DNA of 64,000 bases from Hyparrhenia diplandra (GCA_015847255.1 JADLZK010008395.1:124001-188000), one strand, 5' to 3'. Positions 37,538-49,384 are shown, counted from the stretch's first letter. The notes: generated from the sequence alone by a model not told the origin. Numbers and translations are program-made.

Positions 37538-38345
37538 GTATATATAAGCAGTCCAGATGCCAATTCTGATTTGATTTGCGCTGTAGTTTGGGGACAAGGC
37601 CGGCCAGGAGGCCATCGCCGCCGTCACGATATGGATGGAGTCAGTTACGCTGGAGCCCAGCCAAATCCGCCCGTGTCGAAGGACGTGTCGACGTTGATGT
37701 GGGCATTCTCCTCGCCTGGCCCATAAGCTCTAGGCCGACCAGGCTGGCGAGGCCTGCATCCGCCGCGCCATTGGAGGCCTCCTCTGTTCGTTGCCCAAAT
37801 CTCTGCCTAACACCTGCCGAGCTGCCATCTAATTCATGTGTGTACCAGAGATGCATCTGTTTCTATGTATGCGGCATGACTCTCATTTGCAGGATGCGAG
37901 CCGCCCAGCATCGAAGTCGTCGGAGCTGTGGCTGGGGAAGAATGACTTGATGATGCAACGCCCATATTGATGCCTGTATTCTACTAGTATTACTGGCATC
38001 TGTTCCCTTGTATCACGTGATACCGACATTAGTTAGTCCGTGCAAGAAAAAATACAAACTCTGTAAACTAGAAAGGCAAGGCATTTATCCATGGATTTTG
38101 ACAAATGACTTAGAAATTTAAATTTTAGTGGGGACCACCTCTTTCAGAGGTCCATTGTCACGAGACTAGAACCATTGTACACGAGACTCTGTACGCGAGC
38201 CTCATTTGTTTCTTTTAGATTACAAAACATCTCATTTGTTAATTATGATATATATCTGGAGTATATATCTAAATAAATAAAACAAAATGAACATAGTCCA
38301 AGACTCCAAGATAAGGTAGATCTCAAATCACGCCACATATAAGAA
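37538..38345 (+). other. Spacer with a possible small gene remnant
   Basis: A TATA-like gtatatataagc at 37538-37549 precedes GC-rich text at 37570-37950. Frames there read GDKAGQEAIAAVTIWMESVT and, after a plausible acceptor (tttgcag at 37886-37892), DASRPASKSSELWLGKND. These may be exon pieces of a decayed gene, but I cannot name a family or build a complete frame. The rest is AT-rich and empty. Confidence 0.3.
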
Positions 38346-38844
38346 AGGAAAAAGTCCGAATTCCCTCCCCAATTATCACAAAAGTTCATTTTTCCTCCCT
38401 CAACGTCAAAAACCGGACAAATCACCTCCCTCAACTTTTTTAAACCATGCAAATTACCTCCCTCGAGTGGTTTTGAGGGCGGTATTGCTACAGTAACAGC
38501 GGTTTGCCTTTTCCTTTTTTAAAAAAATTCGGGTTCAATATTTGAAAAATCATAGTAAATCACGAGAAAAATTATAAAATTTGATTACCTCCCTCGAGTG
38601 TTCCTTTTTTTATAAAATTTGATTACTATAAAATTCAGGTACAAAATTTGATTTTCATTTTATAATTTTTTCGTGATTTACTATGATTTTTCAAAGATTC
38701 AATCGTAATTTTTTTTATAAAAGAAAAAGGCAAACCGCTGTTACCGCCCTCAAAAACCGCCGAGAGGTAATTTGCATGGTTTGAAAAATTTGAGGGCCTC
38801 AAAAACTTTCGTGATAGTTGGGGAGGGAATCTGGACTTTTTCCT
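38346..38844. mobile_element. Foldback MITE upstream of FK
   Basis: Ends aggaaaaagtccgaattccc and gggaatctggactttttcct are inverted. The arms (about 38346-38590 and 38620-38844) pair along most of their length through aaaccgc and gcaaattacctc blocks. No ORF. It lies 467 bp upstream of the FK start codon, with only a SINE and its target duplication between. Confidence 0.75.
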
Positions 38845-38860
38845 ATAAAAATGATCTTTT

Positions 38861-39128
38861 ATTTTAGAGAGGAAACGCGAGACACTCACAACACGCACGC
38901 ACACTCACACCCCTATGAACACACGCACGCAAACCCTTTGAAAATCAGGAGGGAGGTGATTTAGATCCGGAGATTCTCGAAGTCACAGTAGGCGCCTCGT
39001 CAGGCGAACGGAACGTCCGCTACCACTTAATGCATAACGCCGGAAAATCCTGGGGAAAATCCCAAGAAAAGGTCGCGAAGCAGGGATTTGAACCCGGTTG
39101 GTGGAGGCCCATTTGGACCGCCCTACCA
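38861..39128 (-). mobile_element. tRNA-derived SINE with long target duplication
   Basis: On the minus strand the head (from 39128) reads TGGTAGGGCGGTCC and carries a polymerase III B box GGTTCAAATCC at 39084-39094. The tail has the GTGTGAGTGTGCGTGCG run typical of grass SINEs and a short A-rich end. The flanks tttttcctataaaaatgatc-tttt (38837-38860) and the same with one extra A (39129-39153) are a target duplication of about 24 bp, which copies the terminal bases of the foldback MITE. Confidence 0.8.
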
Positions 39129-39310
39129 TTTTTCCTATAAAAAATGATCTTTTTTATGGTAACTCATTTTTTTTCTGGGCCGAATGGTAAGGAGCCCAAG
39201 CCACTTATTACGCCGACCCGAGTCCACGCCACAGAAACCGCAGGCGCCCACCAGGCCACCACGAGATCCCCCGCCGGCCGCCGTGACCTTCGAAAAAACC
39301 AGACTCAGGA

Positions 39311-42300
39311 ATGGAGGCCGCCGCCGCCGTTCTCCCCGCGCTGGTGCCCTCCGGGAGCGCGGTGGTGCCTCGTCTCTCATCACACGCGACCGTGGTTCCT
39401 CTGGTCTGCTGTGGGTTGCTGCACATGGATCGCTCACTGTGTACTTGTCTGTTCGCTCTTTGCTGCGCAGGTGGTGGTACTCCTCGCCTACCTCGGTTAT
39501 CTCGCCGCCGCCGGAGCCATCCTGCCGGGGAAGCTCGTCGACGGAGCGATACTCCCCGACTCCTCCCGCCTCCACTACCGCTGCAATGGTACCTCCTGCT
39601 GCCGCTGATCCCAGAAATCCTCTGGGCATCCAGCTGAGTTGTTCGATCTCCTTCCCCACAGCTGCTTGATTCGGGTGTGGTCTGCAGGTTTGCTCTCGCT
39701 CCTCCTGCTGCTGGGGCTCTCGGCGTTTGGTGTCTACATGGGGTGGATGTCTCCCACGGTGAGCTCCTGCCTCTTCGTGTTCAGTCCTCGTGTCTTGGGT
39801 ACTGGGTTTGTTCTTCTGTTCAACTGCTGTACTAATTACTTCAGTTCAAAAGGACCGAACCACAATCCTTTTCATATGGAGGAGCATAGTGGATTTTTTA
39901 TTGTGGTTTATTGTCATTCTGAATTGACTAAGGTATGATGAGTTGATCAACAACATATTGTTTGTCAATGCTTGCAGGTTGTAGCTGATAGGGGACTTGA
40001 ACTTCTGTCAGTGACCTTCATTTTTAGTGTCATTGTAAGTGCCACCTTGGACCTTCCTGGGTCACCTGCACCTGCTTATGAATATTCTAACTACTTGATG
40101 TACATTTGGTGTGCCATCATGATATTGTGGAGAATGAAAGGGGTGCCCTGCATGTGTCTGACTGATAAACCTGATCTTAACTCTGCGTCAAGGAGTCCTT
40201 TAATGTCTGTTCAGGAGTGTTACATCCTAAAGTACTCCTAAATCTTCTCAATCTGACCTTAGTCATGGGTGTGCCTCGTGCATGCAAACTGTTGGCTGTC
40301 AATACAATTTGTTACGACTTACGACAAAAAAAAGTTTCCTCAAATTAATGGTCCATCCTTAGTTTGGAAAGAAATTCACAAGAAAATTGGCAAACCTGAA
40401 CGAAATGTTTCCACTAGTTTGCTCATGATCAAAATGCCTGTAAATGTCTGGTCAGCATCATTCATATTATCATCATGCAATATTCTTTTACATTCTGCCA
40501 CAAATTATAGTCTATATTGAAAGCTATTTGATTGGCTGCTCATGTCTCACTTTGATTTCAGGTCTCTTTTCGCACTCTACTTCTCTGGCATCAAGTCCCG
40601 CCATAAAAGTTCTTCTTTGAGACCACATGTTAGTGGGAGCTTCATACAAGATTGGTACTTCTAGGAAACTCTATATTGTGTCTGATATAGAATACTTTGA
40701 CTGGCTTATTTTTGACACATAGGTTTTGTTGTCTATAAGGTCTTGTTATTATTGAAAGATCAAGCAAAAAGAATATTTCATTTCTTATGTCTGATTCAAA
40801 TGTAGGAACTGCTTGTGTATTTTATTGCTTTTCTCTTGTAGTTAACAACGACACTTTTGTGCTGATGACTTTGTTCAATAGGTGGTTGGGAGTGCAGCTT
40901 AATCCTCATTTTATGGGAGTTGACCTCAAGTATGTAAGCAATTTCTTTCCTGTGGTTTGCCTAGCATATGTGGTATTGATGATCGAAATTTTGAAATAGG
41001 ACAGAGTTGCCAAGAGAGATTTGTTAACGGTTGATTGGTGTAAGACCATGATTCAATTACTACCTGTTTGACCCTTTGACAAATCCATAGTCCATAAAGC
41101 AGTCAACCCATACCTGATACTTTGCTCATGATAATTTTGTACATGTAGTCTATGGTGATTGGATAATACCTAGTCTACTTAAATGGAATGCTTAGTTATT
41201 GTTTATTATGCTACTGATGACTGAAAATGAGAAAGATCTGCTGTTTTATGAATAAATGTATTCTAGGTTGAGGGGATCTGCTGAAAGTCAAGTTTAGCTG
41301 CACACCGTGCCAGCTATTTTATTTGTGTATTAAGATAGAGTTCATAACACTTGGTGTTATTTTGATTTTCCACCTTTACAAATGCAAATGATCTTAGACA
41401 TGCTTCATGAGTGCTCTTTTATTGTCCATCTCCAGTCCTATCAAGTGACCATTATTGCCTTGCTGGGTCGTATTATTTATTCCCCAAGCCACAAATAACC
41501 TGACATGAATAAAATGTTTGTGACAGCTATGTTTCAATCATTGCAGATTCTTTTTTGTGAGGGCAGGAATGATGGCATGGTTATTTATTAACCTCTCTTT
41601 GTTTGCAAAGAGCTACTTAGCTGGTTCAGCTAATCTTTTCGGTCATTCTCTACCAATTTTTTTTTTTGTGCGGTATTGTACATGACCATCTTCTTAATTG
41701 ATCATCTTCCATCCCATTAATTTTTAAACTAATTATACTTGTTCATGCAGTGGTATATTGTAGATTACTTCATCCATGAAGAATTCATGACCTCAACGTA
41801 AGTATATCACATGCTCTCATTGGCAAATAACTTACTACCCTTGAACAAATATTTTGAGAATATACCCTTGAACAAATATGTTGAGATCTCCTGTGGGAAG
41901 ATCAAAGATGAGGGGCATAAACTATTCTCCTGAACAAAATATTGTTGAGACCTCTTCCAGGTGGGACATCATTGCTGAAAGACTGGGTTTCATGCTGGTC
42001 TTTGGTGATCTAGTTTTCATTCCTTTCACCTTCACTATTCAGGTATACTTCATTCCTAAAAATGTTGATCCATGGTGCTAGCTATTGAGTACCTTACTTT
42101 TGAAAAAAAGAAAAGTATACCTTAGGCAGACTATCCTACCCTAACAGTGATTTGATTTTTTTTTTGAATTTTAACAGTGATTTGATTTTTGTGTTTCCTA
42201 ATTGTCAGATTTTTGGCTTGCCAGATCATTCTTACATGAAAACAGTAGGTTGGGAATTAAACTAATCAACAAGTGTGAATTGTTTCTTAGGGCTGGTGGC

Positions 42301-43481
42301 TTTTGAGGAACAAAGTAGAGCTACCCCTTTGGGCTGGTCTAGCTAACTTATGCATCTTCCTTATTGGGTACTCTTGGTTTTTCTCCAGAACCCCTCAAAG
42401 CTATATCAATTTGATATATACCTGTTTCTTGTATTCTAACCTCGTTGGCCACATGTTATACCATGTGGCACTCAGCTACCTAGTGTTCCGAGGAGCTAAC
42501 AAGCAAAAACATGTGTTCAAGAAGGACCCCAAAGCTCCTATATGGGGAAAACCTCCCAAAGTTGTTGGTGGAAAGCTACTCGCATCCGGTTACTGGTAAG
42601 GGAACATGCATCATGTGACTCATGCATGCCAATGACCCTCTGTTGATCACATAATCATTATAGATTGTATGATTTTCCTTTTTTTTTTTGAGGCCTAGAT
42701 TGTATGATGCTTGATATTGGCCCTCCTAGCATCAATGAATGGTAGCCTAATTCATAGAGTAGAAGACCTTTTTTTTTTTTTTTTTTTTTGAGCATCATAG
42801 AGTACAAGAGAACTTAGAGCCATGCATCAAACAGTTTTTTAGATGATGACATTTCGAAGGAATAGCTAATCCTGATGAGCTGAAAATGAAGAACCAAATG
42901 CTGGTGCGCAGTCTACGGAATAATTACGGAATTTTTCCGTAATTGTAAAATAGTGCACCCAAGTAGTGTTTACGGCAGATTCAAAGCTATAGCAGTTTGT
43001 GATTTGCGATTATGGTGTATGGTTGTTGCTTATTCGATCCTTGCTTTTTTTTCTTCAAAAATGTTTGGTAGCTCCTCAGGCTTTAAATGCTCCCTTTGTC
43101 CTCTTAAAGGAAGATGAAGCTTGTTGATTTGTGTTGTGAACCTAAGACTACAAATCTTTTCATCCTCCAATTACAGGGGCATCGCAAGGCACTGCAATTA
43201 TCTAGGAGATCTACTGCTAGCGCTTTCGTTCAGCTTGCCCTGTGGAGTGAGGTGAGCGATCATTTTTTGTGGCAGTTCCCATTTGCAGCGGAGGCTCGTA
43301 TGAACAATCTTGTTTCATCGTTTGCAGTTCCGTGATCCCATACTTCTACCCCACGTACCTGCTCATTCTACTGATCTGGAGGGAAAGGCGAGACGAGGCG
43401 AGGTGCTCGCAGAAGTACAAGGAGATCTGGGCAGAGTACTGCAAGCTCGTGCCCTGGAGGATCCTGCCTTTTGTGTACTGA
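39311..43481 (+). CDS. FK: Delta(14)-sterol reductase (FACKEL), 13 exons
   Basis: Reduces the C14 double bond of sterol intermediates with NADPH in the ER membrane, a step of phytosterol synthesis. Coding exons: 39311-39361, 39471-39588, 39688-39758, 39978-40034, 40562-40654, 40882-40929, 41547-41672, 41751-41797, 41961-42042, 42291-42367, 42476-42595, 43177-43251, 43328-43481. Multi-pass hydrophobic segments are present (LLSLLLLLGLSAFGVYMGW, FGDLVFIPFTFTIQ). ERG4/ERG24 signatures are visible: GVQLNPHFMGVDLK and LLILLIWRERRDEARC. The end YCKLVPWRILPFVY with TGA is the usual C-terminus. After allowing for three one-base run-length problems the product is about 371 residues, the normal family size. 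The promoter region is largely MITE and SINE sequence. Confidence 0.9.
40567..40570 (+). other. FK: Frameshift 1 in FK (TTTT run, exon 5)
   Basis: Exon 4 ends in phase 0 (SVI) and exon 5 must end in phase 2 (GAT TG), but exon 5 is 93 nt. The intended frame FALYFSGIKSRHKSSSLRPH is reached only if one T is removed from TTTT near the exon start; otherwise the frame stops at TAA within 15 codons. Confidence 0.8.
41636..41667 (+). other. FK: Frameshifts 2 and 3 in FK (TTTT and T11 runs, exon 7)
   Basis: In exon 7, AGSANL is followed out of frame by what should be SVILYQ; removing one T from 41636-41639 restores this. A second slip at the T11 run 41657-41667 is needed to reach the donor after TGTGCG in phase for WYIVDYF. 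Exon 7 is 126 nt, but phases demand a length of 1 mod 3, which fits two extra bases. Confidence 0.75.
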
Positions 43482-44186
43482 AGAGAACGGTAGAAGAAGC
43501 AAGGGCAGCAGAATGTCCTAGACTAGTAAACCTTATTTATTTGCCCTTGCCCAGGGTTGATGAATGTTGATGTAGTACTTTAAACCATGATATGAGCGCG
43601 CAAGCTCTTGTTGTTGTCGATCCGTATATGTTTGGAAGAATCAAGGAACCAGATCCCATTATCCATTTGCGAAATATGCAAGGACGGTGAGGGTTTTGTT
43701 GGTGAGGAAGCCTGACCTCAAAAGTGTAGCTGAGACCGCGCCGGCGCCGGCGCCGCCGCCGCCTCATTCGGTGTCAGAATCGCCACGAGCTCTCAAGGCG
43801 CAGCGATGTTTTGCCACTGTTTCGTCCGCGTCTCGTGAACCGACGAAAAAGGAAAACAGCATTGGCAGCATTGGACGTGTTCAGCACACGATTATAAGGC
43901 CAGTCATAATGAATTTCATGTCTCGGTTTCCTACGTGTTCGGAACGATATAGACAAGTTTCATCTTATAAAATTTTTATTGTCGTTCTCTTTAACCATGC
44001 TATGTTTTTCATAAAACTTTTTTTTGAAACTCATAATACTTTTATTGAGATTGGCTAAGGTTACAGGTAGCTTATGCACATAACAAACAAACAAAAAACG
44101 AGAGAGAGAGGTGAACCATAGCCATAGGTGTGTTCACTGCTCCATCTGCTTTGAATTATATGATGTTTTGGTTCATTTAAATCAAT
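43482..44186. other. FK 3' flank, no further gene
   Basis: 3' UTR and intergenic sequence. Contains a GC-rich cgccggcgccggcgccgccg tract at 43739-43762 and an AT-rich end. No conserved coding signal. Confidence 0.45.
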
Positions 44187-44446
44187 GTTTTAAATAGCAG
44201 GCTATGAAAAATAGCGTCGAGCTTTTTGGACGCTATTGGACGCTATAGCGCCGCAATAGCCGAGCTATAGCGGCAGTTATGTGCAATAGTGCCAGGCTGC
44301 TACTGCCGCTATAGCGTGATTAGCAGCGCTATAGCGCGAATAGTGGTACGATAGCGCGAATAGCGGCGTTGTAGCGTGAATAGCGTGAAAAAGTACGATA
44401 GCTTCGCGTGAGTTGCTCCACGCCGCTATATAGCGCTATTTAAAAC
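44187..44446. mobile_element. MITE rich in ATAGCG/CGCTAT words
   Basis: Terminal inverted repeats gttttaaatagc and gctatttaaaac (12 bp, perfect). The interior is packed with gctatagcg, atagcgcgaatag and related words in both orientations, giving many overlapping palindromes. No target duplication can be fixed. Confidence 0.7.
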
Positions 44447-44508
44447 GGATTTAAATATATTATTTTTGTTATTTGTCCAGTGGTGGTGTATATATCACAC
44501 AGTAAAAG

Positions 44509-46089
44509 GTGCTCGGAAGAGGATATCGTGGTGGTCCAGGGGGCGTTCCGTGCACGCTTCAGCACTTCCCGGTCAGGTATCTGGGGGTGCCCCTGTCGCC
44601 GACGCGCCTAGACCGTGTCACCGAGCAGAAGCTGGTGGATAGGGTGGCGGCCGGGATTCCCACCTGAAAGGGCTGTCTGATGAGAAGGCTGGCAGGAAGA
44701 CCTTGGCGCAGACCACACTGTCAGCAATACCGGTCCACACCTCCATCTGCTGCGCCCTATCCCTGTGGGCAATCGGGAAGATCGACAAGCGACGACGCAC
44801 GTTTCTTTGGGCGGGGACGGACTCGGTCGCAGGCGGGCAGTGCATGCTCGCCTGGCCGGTGGTCTGTTCCCTCAAGGAACTCGGGGGGCCTAGGGCTCCC
44901 GGACCTCAGGAGCTTGGGTTTCGCTCTTCGTCTACGCTGGGAGTGGCAGCGACGCTCTCAGCCGGACGTCTCGTGGGCAAGGCTGCCCTACAGGCCGGAG
45001 CGCATCGCCGACGCCATGTTTCGGGCTTCTGTCAAGGTTGTGGTGGGCAACAGTGCCTCTACGCTTTTCTGGACGGATGCTTGGCTGCCCGACGGGGCCA
45101 TCTGCTCTTTCGCACCCAACCTCGTTCGGGGTCAGGTGCCGTCGGCGTGCGCGCACGGTTCGGATGCTCTCCACGGTGACCAGTGGAAGCGGGACATCAC
45201 TGGTGCACCGACGGCGGCAATCCTCGACGAGCTCTTGCGCCTTCACGATGTCCTACAGGAGGTTCAGCTGCAGCCGGACGTGCAGGACCGCTTCGTCTGG
45301 TGGTGGACGGCAAACGACGAGTACTCCAGCGCCTCGGCCTACCAGCTCTTCTTTGCGAGAAGGACCGCCCTTGCAGGGGCTCGGGAGGTCTCGCAGGCAT
45401 CGGCGCCGCCAAAGATAAAGCTGTTCTGTTGGCTGGCCTTGCATGGAAGGCCTTGGACGGCGGACCGGAGGAGGCGACATGGGCTCCAGCCGTCGGCGGA
45501 GTGCGCCTTGTGCTCGCAGGACGATGAGTTCATCGACCACCTCCTGCCTCATGCGTCTTCACTCGTCAGGTGTGACACCACCTGTTGTCTCGTGTCGGTC
45601 TTGCACACCTCGCACCGTCGCCGGACTCCACATTTGGTGATTGGTGGCTTCGGAAGTGGGACCTCGTGCCGCACCGTTTCAGGCGGGCGTTCGACTCCCT
45701 TGTGCTTCTCGTCTCTTGGGAGACTTGGAAGGAGCGCAACCGGCGAACCTTCGACTCCGTCTTCCGCACGCCGCTTCAGCTTTTCGAGGTCGTTCTGGCG
45801 AGGCGGACGAGTGGGTGGCAGCCGGCTTCAGAGGGATCATGCCGGCAGTTGCCGCGCTTTCGGGACCTTGAACGCGGCCCTGGACGCCCCTAGCTTCTCC
45901 CTTGTAGCAAAATTGGTTTCCTCTTAGTTTACATCTTTCTTGCTCCACCGTTCAAGCCGGTGCCTTGTGTTAGTGTGTTAACTTGTAACATTCCAATGGC
46001 AACTCGCTAAGGAATGCTTGCAAGTCGTGTACGAAATTTCTTGATTCTCTTAATGAAGTACGAGCTAAGCTCTTAAAAAAAAAAAAAAA
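44509..46089 (+). mobile_element. 5'-truncated LINE (L1 type) with target duplication
   Basis: Encodes only the 3' part of a LINE ORF2. It ends in a 3' UTR and an A tract at 46074-46089. The flanks tcacacagtaaaag (44495-44508) and tcgcacagtaaaag (46090-46103) are a 14-bp target duplication with one mismatch. The 3' flank (ggaacggagggattac, 46138-46153) looks like a Stowaway terminus, so the LINE probably landed in an older MITE. Confidence 0.85.
44680..45893 (+). pseudogene. LINE ORF2 C-terminal remnant (zf-RVT region)
   Basis: The frame opening at 44680 reads GGLGLPDLRSLGFALRLRWE, then STLFWTDAWLPDGA, YSSASAYQLFFARRTAL, PPKIKLFCWLALHGRPWTAD and AECALCSQDDEFIDHLL: the zinc-binding RVT-associated domain at the end of plant LINE reverse transcriptases. 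Around 45570 the frame changes and the final conserved part, HRFRRAFDSLVLLVSWETWK followed by ERNRRTFD, is in the 45585-45893 frame. The reverse transcriptase core is absent because of 5' truncation. Confidence 0.8.
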
Positions 46090-46103
46090 TCGCACAGTAA
46101 AAG

Positions 46104-46566
46104 TTGAGTATCTAGAAAATTAAAATATTTTATATTTGGAACGGAGGGATTACTATATATGAGTGTACCTTTTTAGATTAGATACATTGTGTTGCTGTGC
46201 ATTTAGATATATATAAAAAACTTGACTTGAGGTGGCCGTGGGACAGACTAGGGGTTTTTTTTTTAACCCCAGCTTGAAATTTGCTCTCATGGGGAGTCAA
46301 ACCCAAGACCTGAGGAGTGTCGCTGGATACCTCTAACCACGGTGAGAATTACGAGAATCAAGACATTTTGTAGATACATTGGTTTTGTTGTGTGTATCTG
46401 AACATAGTATTATATATCTAAATATATACTGAAAACTACTTATCTAAAGTCTAAAGTGTCTTATACATTGAAATAGTGAGAATAATGTATATGAGTGGGT
46501 TGAGAAGTTAAATGTGATTGTGTAAATATATACCATTAGCAGAGGGCTACACTATAACATGGTTTG
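46104..46566. other. AT-rich spacer with MITE debris
   Basis: Stowaway-like end at 46138-46153, then AT-rich text and a short tract (46285-46345) resembling a repeat-associated tRNA-like arm. No gene. Confidence 0.35.
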
Positions 46567-46816
46567 ATCGATGAGAATAAACTACTCATTCTACATATCG
46601 GTTACAGGCCGTCAGAGAAGGAGGTGAGGGAGATCATTGAAGCCGAGGGCTCGTTTTCGATCGACATGATGGCAATCCATGAACCTCCTCCGCAAAATGC
46701 CATTCACACTCCAAAGATAATGGCTGGCGTGCTGAGGGCTGCAGTGGAGTCGATCATAGTGTAGCATTTCAGAGCATCTGCACAAGTTATTGACGAGCTC
46801 TTGATGATCGTGGAGT
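46567..46816 (+). pseudogene. SABATH methyltransferase fragment with in-frame stop
   Basis: Frame reads YRPSEKEVREIIEAEGSFSI, then DMMAIHEPPP, TPKIMAGVLRAAVESIIV, TAG, HFRASAQVIDELL. This matches the C-terminal third of SABATH carboxyl methyltransferases (salicylate, benzoate or jasmonate type), where the IVEHFG motif normally stands; the stop at 46762-46764 replaces the Glu codon. No upstream SAM-binding half is present within the window. An imperfect duplication (gcacaagttat-gacgag) follows at 46780-46832. It is a truncated, dead copy. Confidence 0.75.
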
Positions 46817-47705
46817 GCACAAGTTATGGACGAGTTCGTGCTAGATGTTCAAAGTCAAAATTGGCCCAAAAAAAAAAAAAAGGTTGTACGTTCAAATTCA
46901 AAAGTGGTCGAAAAAAAACTAAAACCAAAAGGTTGTTCAAAGTCAAAGGTGTCTACTCCCACGTGGTAACGGCCAGTATGACCATACTCCTATATCGCTA
47001 GCTGTAGCTACGTGTACGTGCTTAGTCAGGCCACGTGATTGACTAAATATAGGCCACGAGCAAAGCCGTCAGGCATGCATCTGAACTCGCATGACTAGTT
47101 ACCAATTACCATTTACCAATTAATTTACACACAGGTGATGTGCCTACACACTCTTGTGTTGTTGACACGTGTGTCTGACTAAATTGTATGTACTCTTTCT
47201 ATTCTAAACTGTAAATCATTTTAAGGATTATGGAGAGTCAAAACATTTCAAATTTAACCAAAGCTACAAAAATTTATGGCATAAAAATATACTATACAAA
47301 TATAATTAAAAAATGTAATGCTATATATTTGTTTGACTTTTACTGTGGTTGGAAAAAATACCTTGGCACCTCCAAGTACTTTCATTTTTTTTCTATTTTT
47401 AGCTAACTACTCCCTCCATCTCAAATGGAAGTCATTCCAAAAATATCAGAGACTCAAAGCCCAATATTTTGTTTGGTCTGCAATATAACCTCATATTACT
47501 AGCAACTAATTACGGTAATTAGTGCCATGCAGTTTACCTCTCTAAATTCCAGTATAGCCTGTGACTGTGTGGGTGCATCAGAGGTAAATGCGTTGCTTTT
47601 CGTTAGCTCTCGTGTCTGTCTTCTGACATGCAACTATGTTGCTATGAAGTGGGATGAAGCACAAAGTCTATGAATCTAGATGAAGCACAAAGGCTATGAT
47701 TCTAG
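46817..47705. other. Intergenic with Stowaway-type fragments
   Basis: AT-rich. Words such as actccctccatctcaaatgg (47409-47428) and tatggagagtcaaaacattt are decayed Stowaway termini and interiors, but no complete pair was found. Confidence 0.4.
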
Positions 47706-47957
47706 ACTGTGTTTAGTTGGTGAAATATTTTGGGTTCGACTCTTTAAAGCACTTTTTGTTTGTATTTGGTAATTATTGTTCTATCGTGGACTAACTATGT
47801 TCAAAAGATTCGTCTCGCACTTTTCGGTCAAACTATGTAATTTGTTTTTTCGTTTATCTAGATTTAGTGCCCCATGCATACGTTAAGAGATTTTGATTTG
47901 ACAAGTACTTGTAGCACTTTTTCGGGTTTACTTTTCAAAGCAACTAAACATGGCCCT
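47706..47957. mobile_element. MITE with GTGTTTAGTTG/CAACTAAACA termini
   Basis: Left actgtgtttagttgg and right caactaaacatggccc are imperfect inverted ends. The interior includes cggtcaaactatgtaattt and tttagtgccccatgcatacg, text shared by a common grass MITE group related to the element at 37242. Confidence 0.6.
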
Positions 47958-48100
47958 AATGCATATACAGCTACATGTATAATTCAATACCTTAGATTTT
48001 TCTGCATCACATAAATGTACTCTGGAACGGATACATAGCTCATTTTCCTTTGTTACTTGTCATATTTTTTTTCACTCTTATGGTACATTCTGATTTTCAT

Positions 48101-48250
48101 TAGCTACTCCTATTTCAGATTATAAGACGCTTCGGTACTCTTATATACATAGTTTTAACTTGGTATCTAGACATAATTGTATTATCTAGGCGTGTAGTAA
48201 AAGTTAGGGAATCTAGAAAACTAAAAAATGTCTTATAATTTTAAACATAA
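48101..48250. mobile_element. Stowaway-like MITE relic
   Basis: From gctactcctatttcagatta-taagacgc to gtcttataattttaaacata: the ends are weakly inverted (ataagac / gtcttat) with the Stowaway interior phrase gaatctagaaaactaaaaaa. Confidence 0.45.
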
Positions 48251-48372
48251 GGCAAATAATTAAAGATCGTCGGCTATATAAACCTCTAAAACAAACCTTC
48301 CTACACACCTTTGCTCCCACGTTATTTGGATCCTACGTCCTCATGAACACTATGGCCTAAATCCTCGTGAAC

Positions 48373-49331
48373 ACTATGGGGTTGTTTGGTTTCCTGGCCC
48401 AAACCCGGGAGGCTAGCTTGGGCCAACTTTCGGCCATTTGGCTGGCCTAGCCCGCCCGATAGGCAGGCTTCACCGGGCCTCCATATTGGAGTTAGCTAGG
48501 CTCCCCAAAAAAGGAACCCCCGGTCATTTTTTTGGGGCCTGGCTTGAGCTAGCTTGGTGGTTGTTTCGCGTCACCTTCTTCCCTCTTGTGCGGTGCGTTT
48601 CCTCCTCTCGTACTCGCTTGTGTGACGCTGCCGTCGATCTGCTCCTTGCTCTGCTCCCCACGCCGCCGCATTTGCGACCCTCACCGTGGCCGCTAGTCGA
48701 GCGAGAGGAGCTTCTGGGCCTCCTCGCGGGTTTCGACTGACGCGGGGCACAAGGCCGGCGACCTCCACCGCTTAGACCGACCGCCGCCGGAGGAGGCCAT
48801 GGTGGACGACCACGGACGCCGCCGCCACTGACGAGGGAGGGAGGACAAGCGAGATGTGCATGGAGACGGCGCCAAGGATGGGCATCGAGACGGCAATATG
48901 CGGGTCGTCGCGTCTGCCTCCGCTACTGACTTCCTTCACTTGTGGTAGTGAACCTCGGCCTCCAGCGTCGTCGTGGGAGACCCCTGCCATGGATGTGCCC
49001 TTCTCCCACGAGCTCGGGGCGGCAGGCCACATCCAACCTCACCGGCAAGATCCGCTGTGAGCGGCTAGTGCTCATCAACGTCAAGACGATGGGCCTCAAG
49101 TCCATGAGGGGTTCCGTCGATGAAGACGGGACATGGCCGGGTATGGCGCGGCTCCACGACAACGGCCCCAGCAGCCTTGTTGTGCCACACGACGACAATG
49201 ATCTCAATCTGCCACAGAGTATGAGCTTGCATGCCTCACAAAGCATTGGATAGAATGCCTCAATAAGGTAACCACACCAAAATGAGGATGAGGTGATGTA
49301 AAACAAGCCGACACGGGTAACCAAACATGAT
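48373..49331. mobile_element. Possible GC-rich non-autonomous element
   Basis: Left ggttgtttggtttcc and right taaccaaacatgatc are loosely inverted. The interior is GC-rich and genic in composition (48560-49250) with short ORFs on both strands but no recognised protein. It could be a gene-capturing element or simply decayed genic sequence. Confidence 0.35.
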
Positions 49332-49384
49332 CTAACCATCCGTTTTGGTTGTGAGATCAATGGGTTGGGTTGGATCCAACCCTC

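Noticed and set aside
39084..39094. B-box-like sequence suggesting a tRNA gene
   Set aside because: No cloverleaf can be formed; it is the head of a SINE with target duplication.
46285..46345. tRNA-like arm (gagtcaaacccaagacc)
   Set aside because: No complete acceptor or anticodon arms; repeat-type debris.
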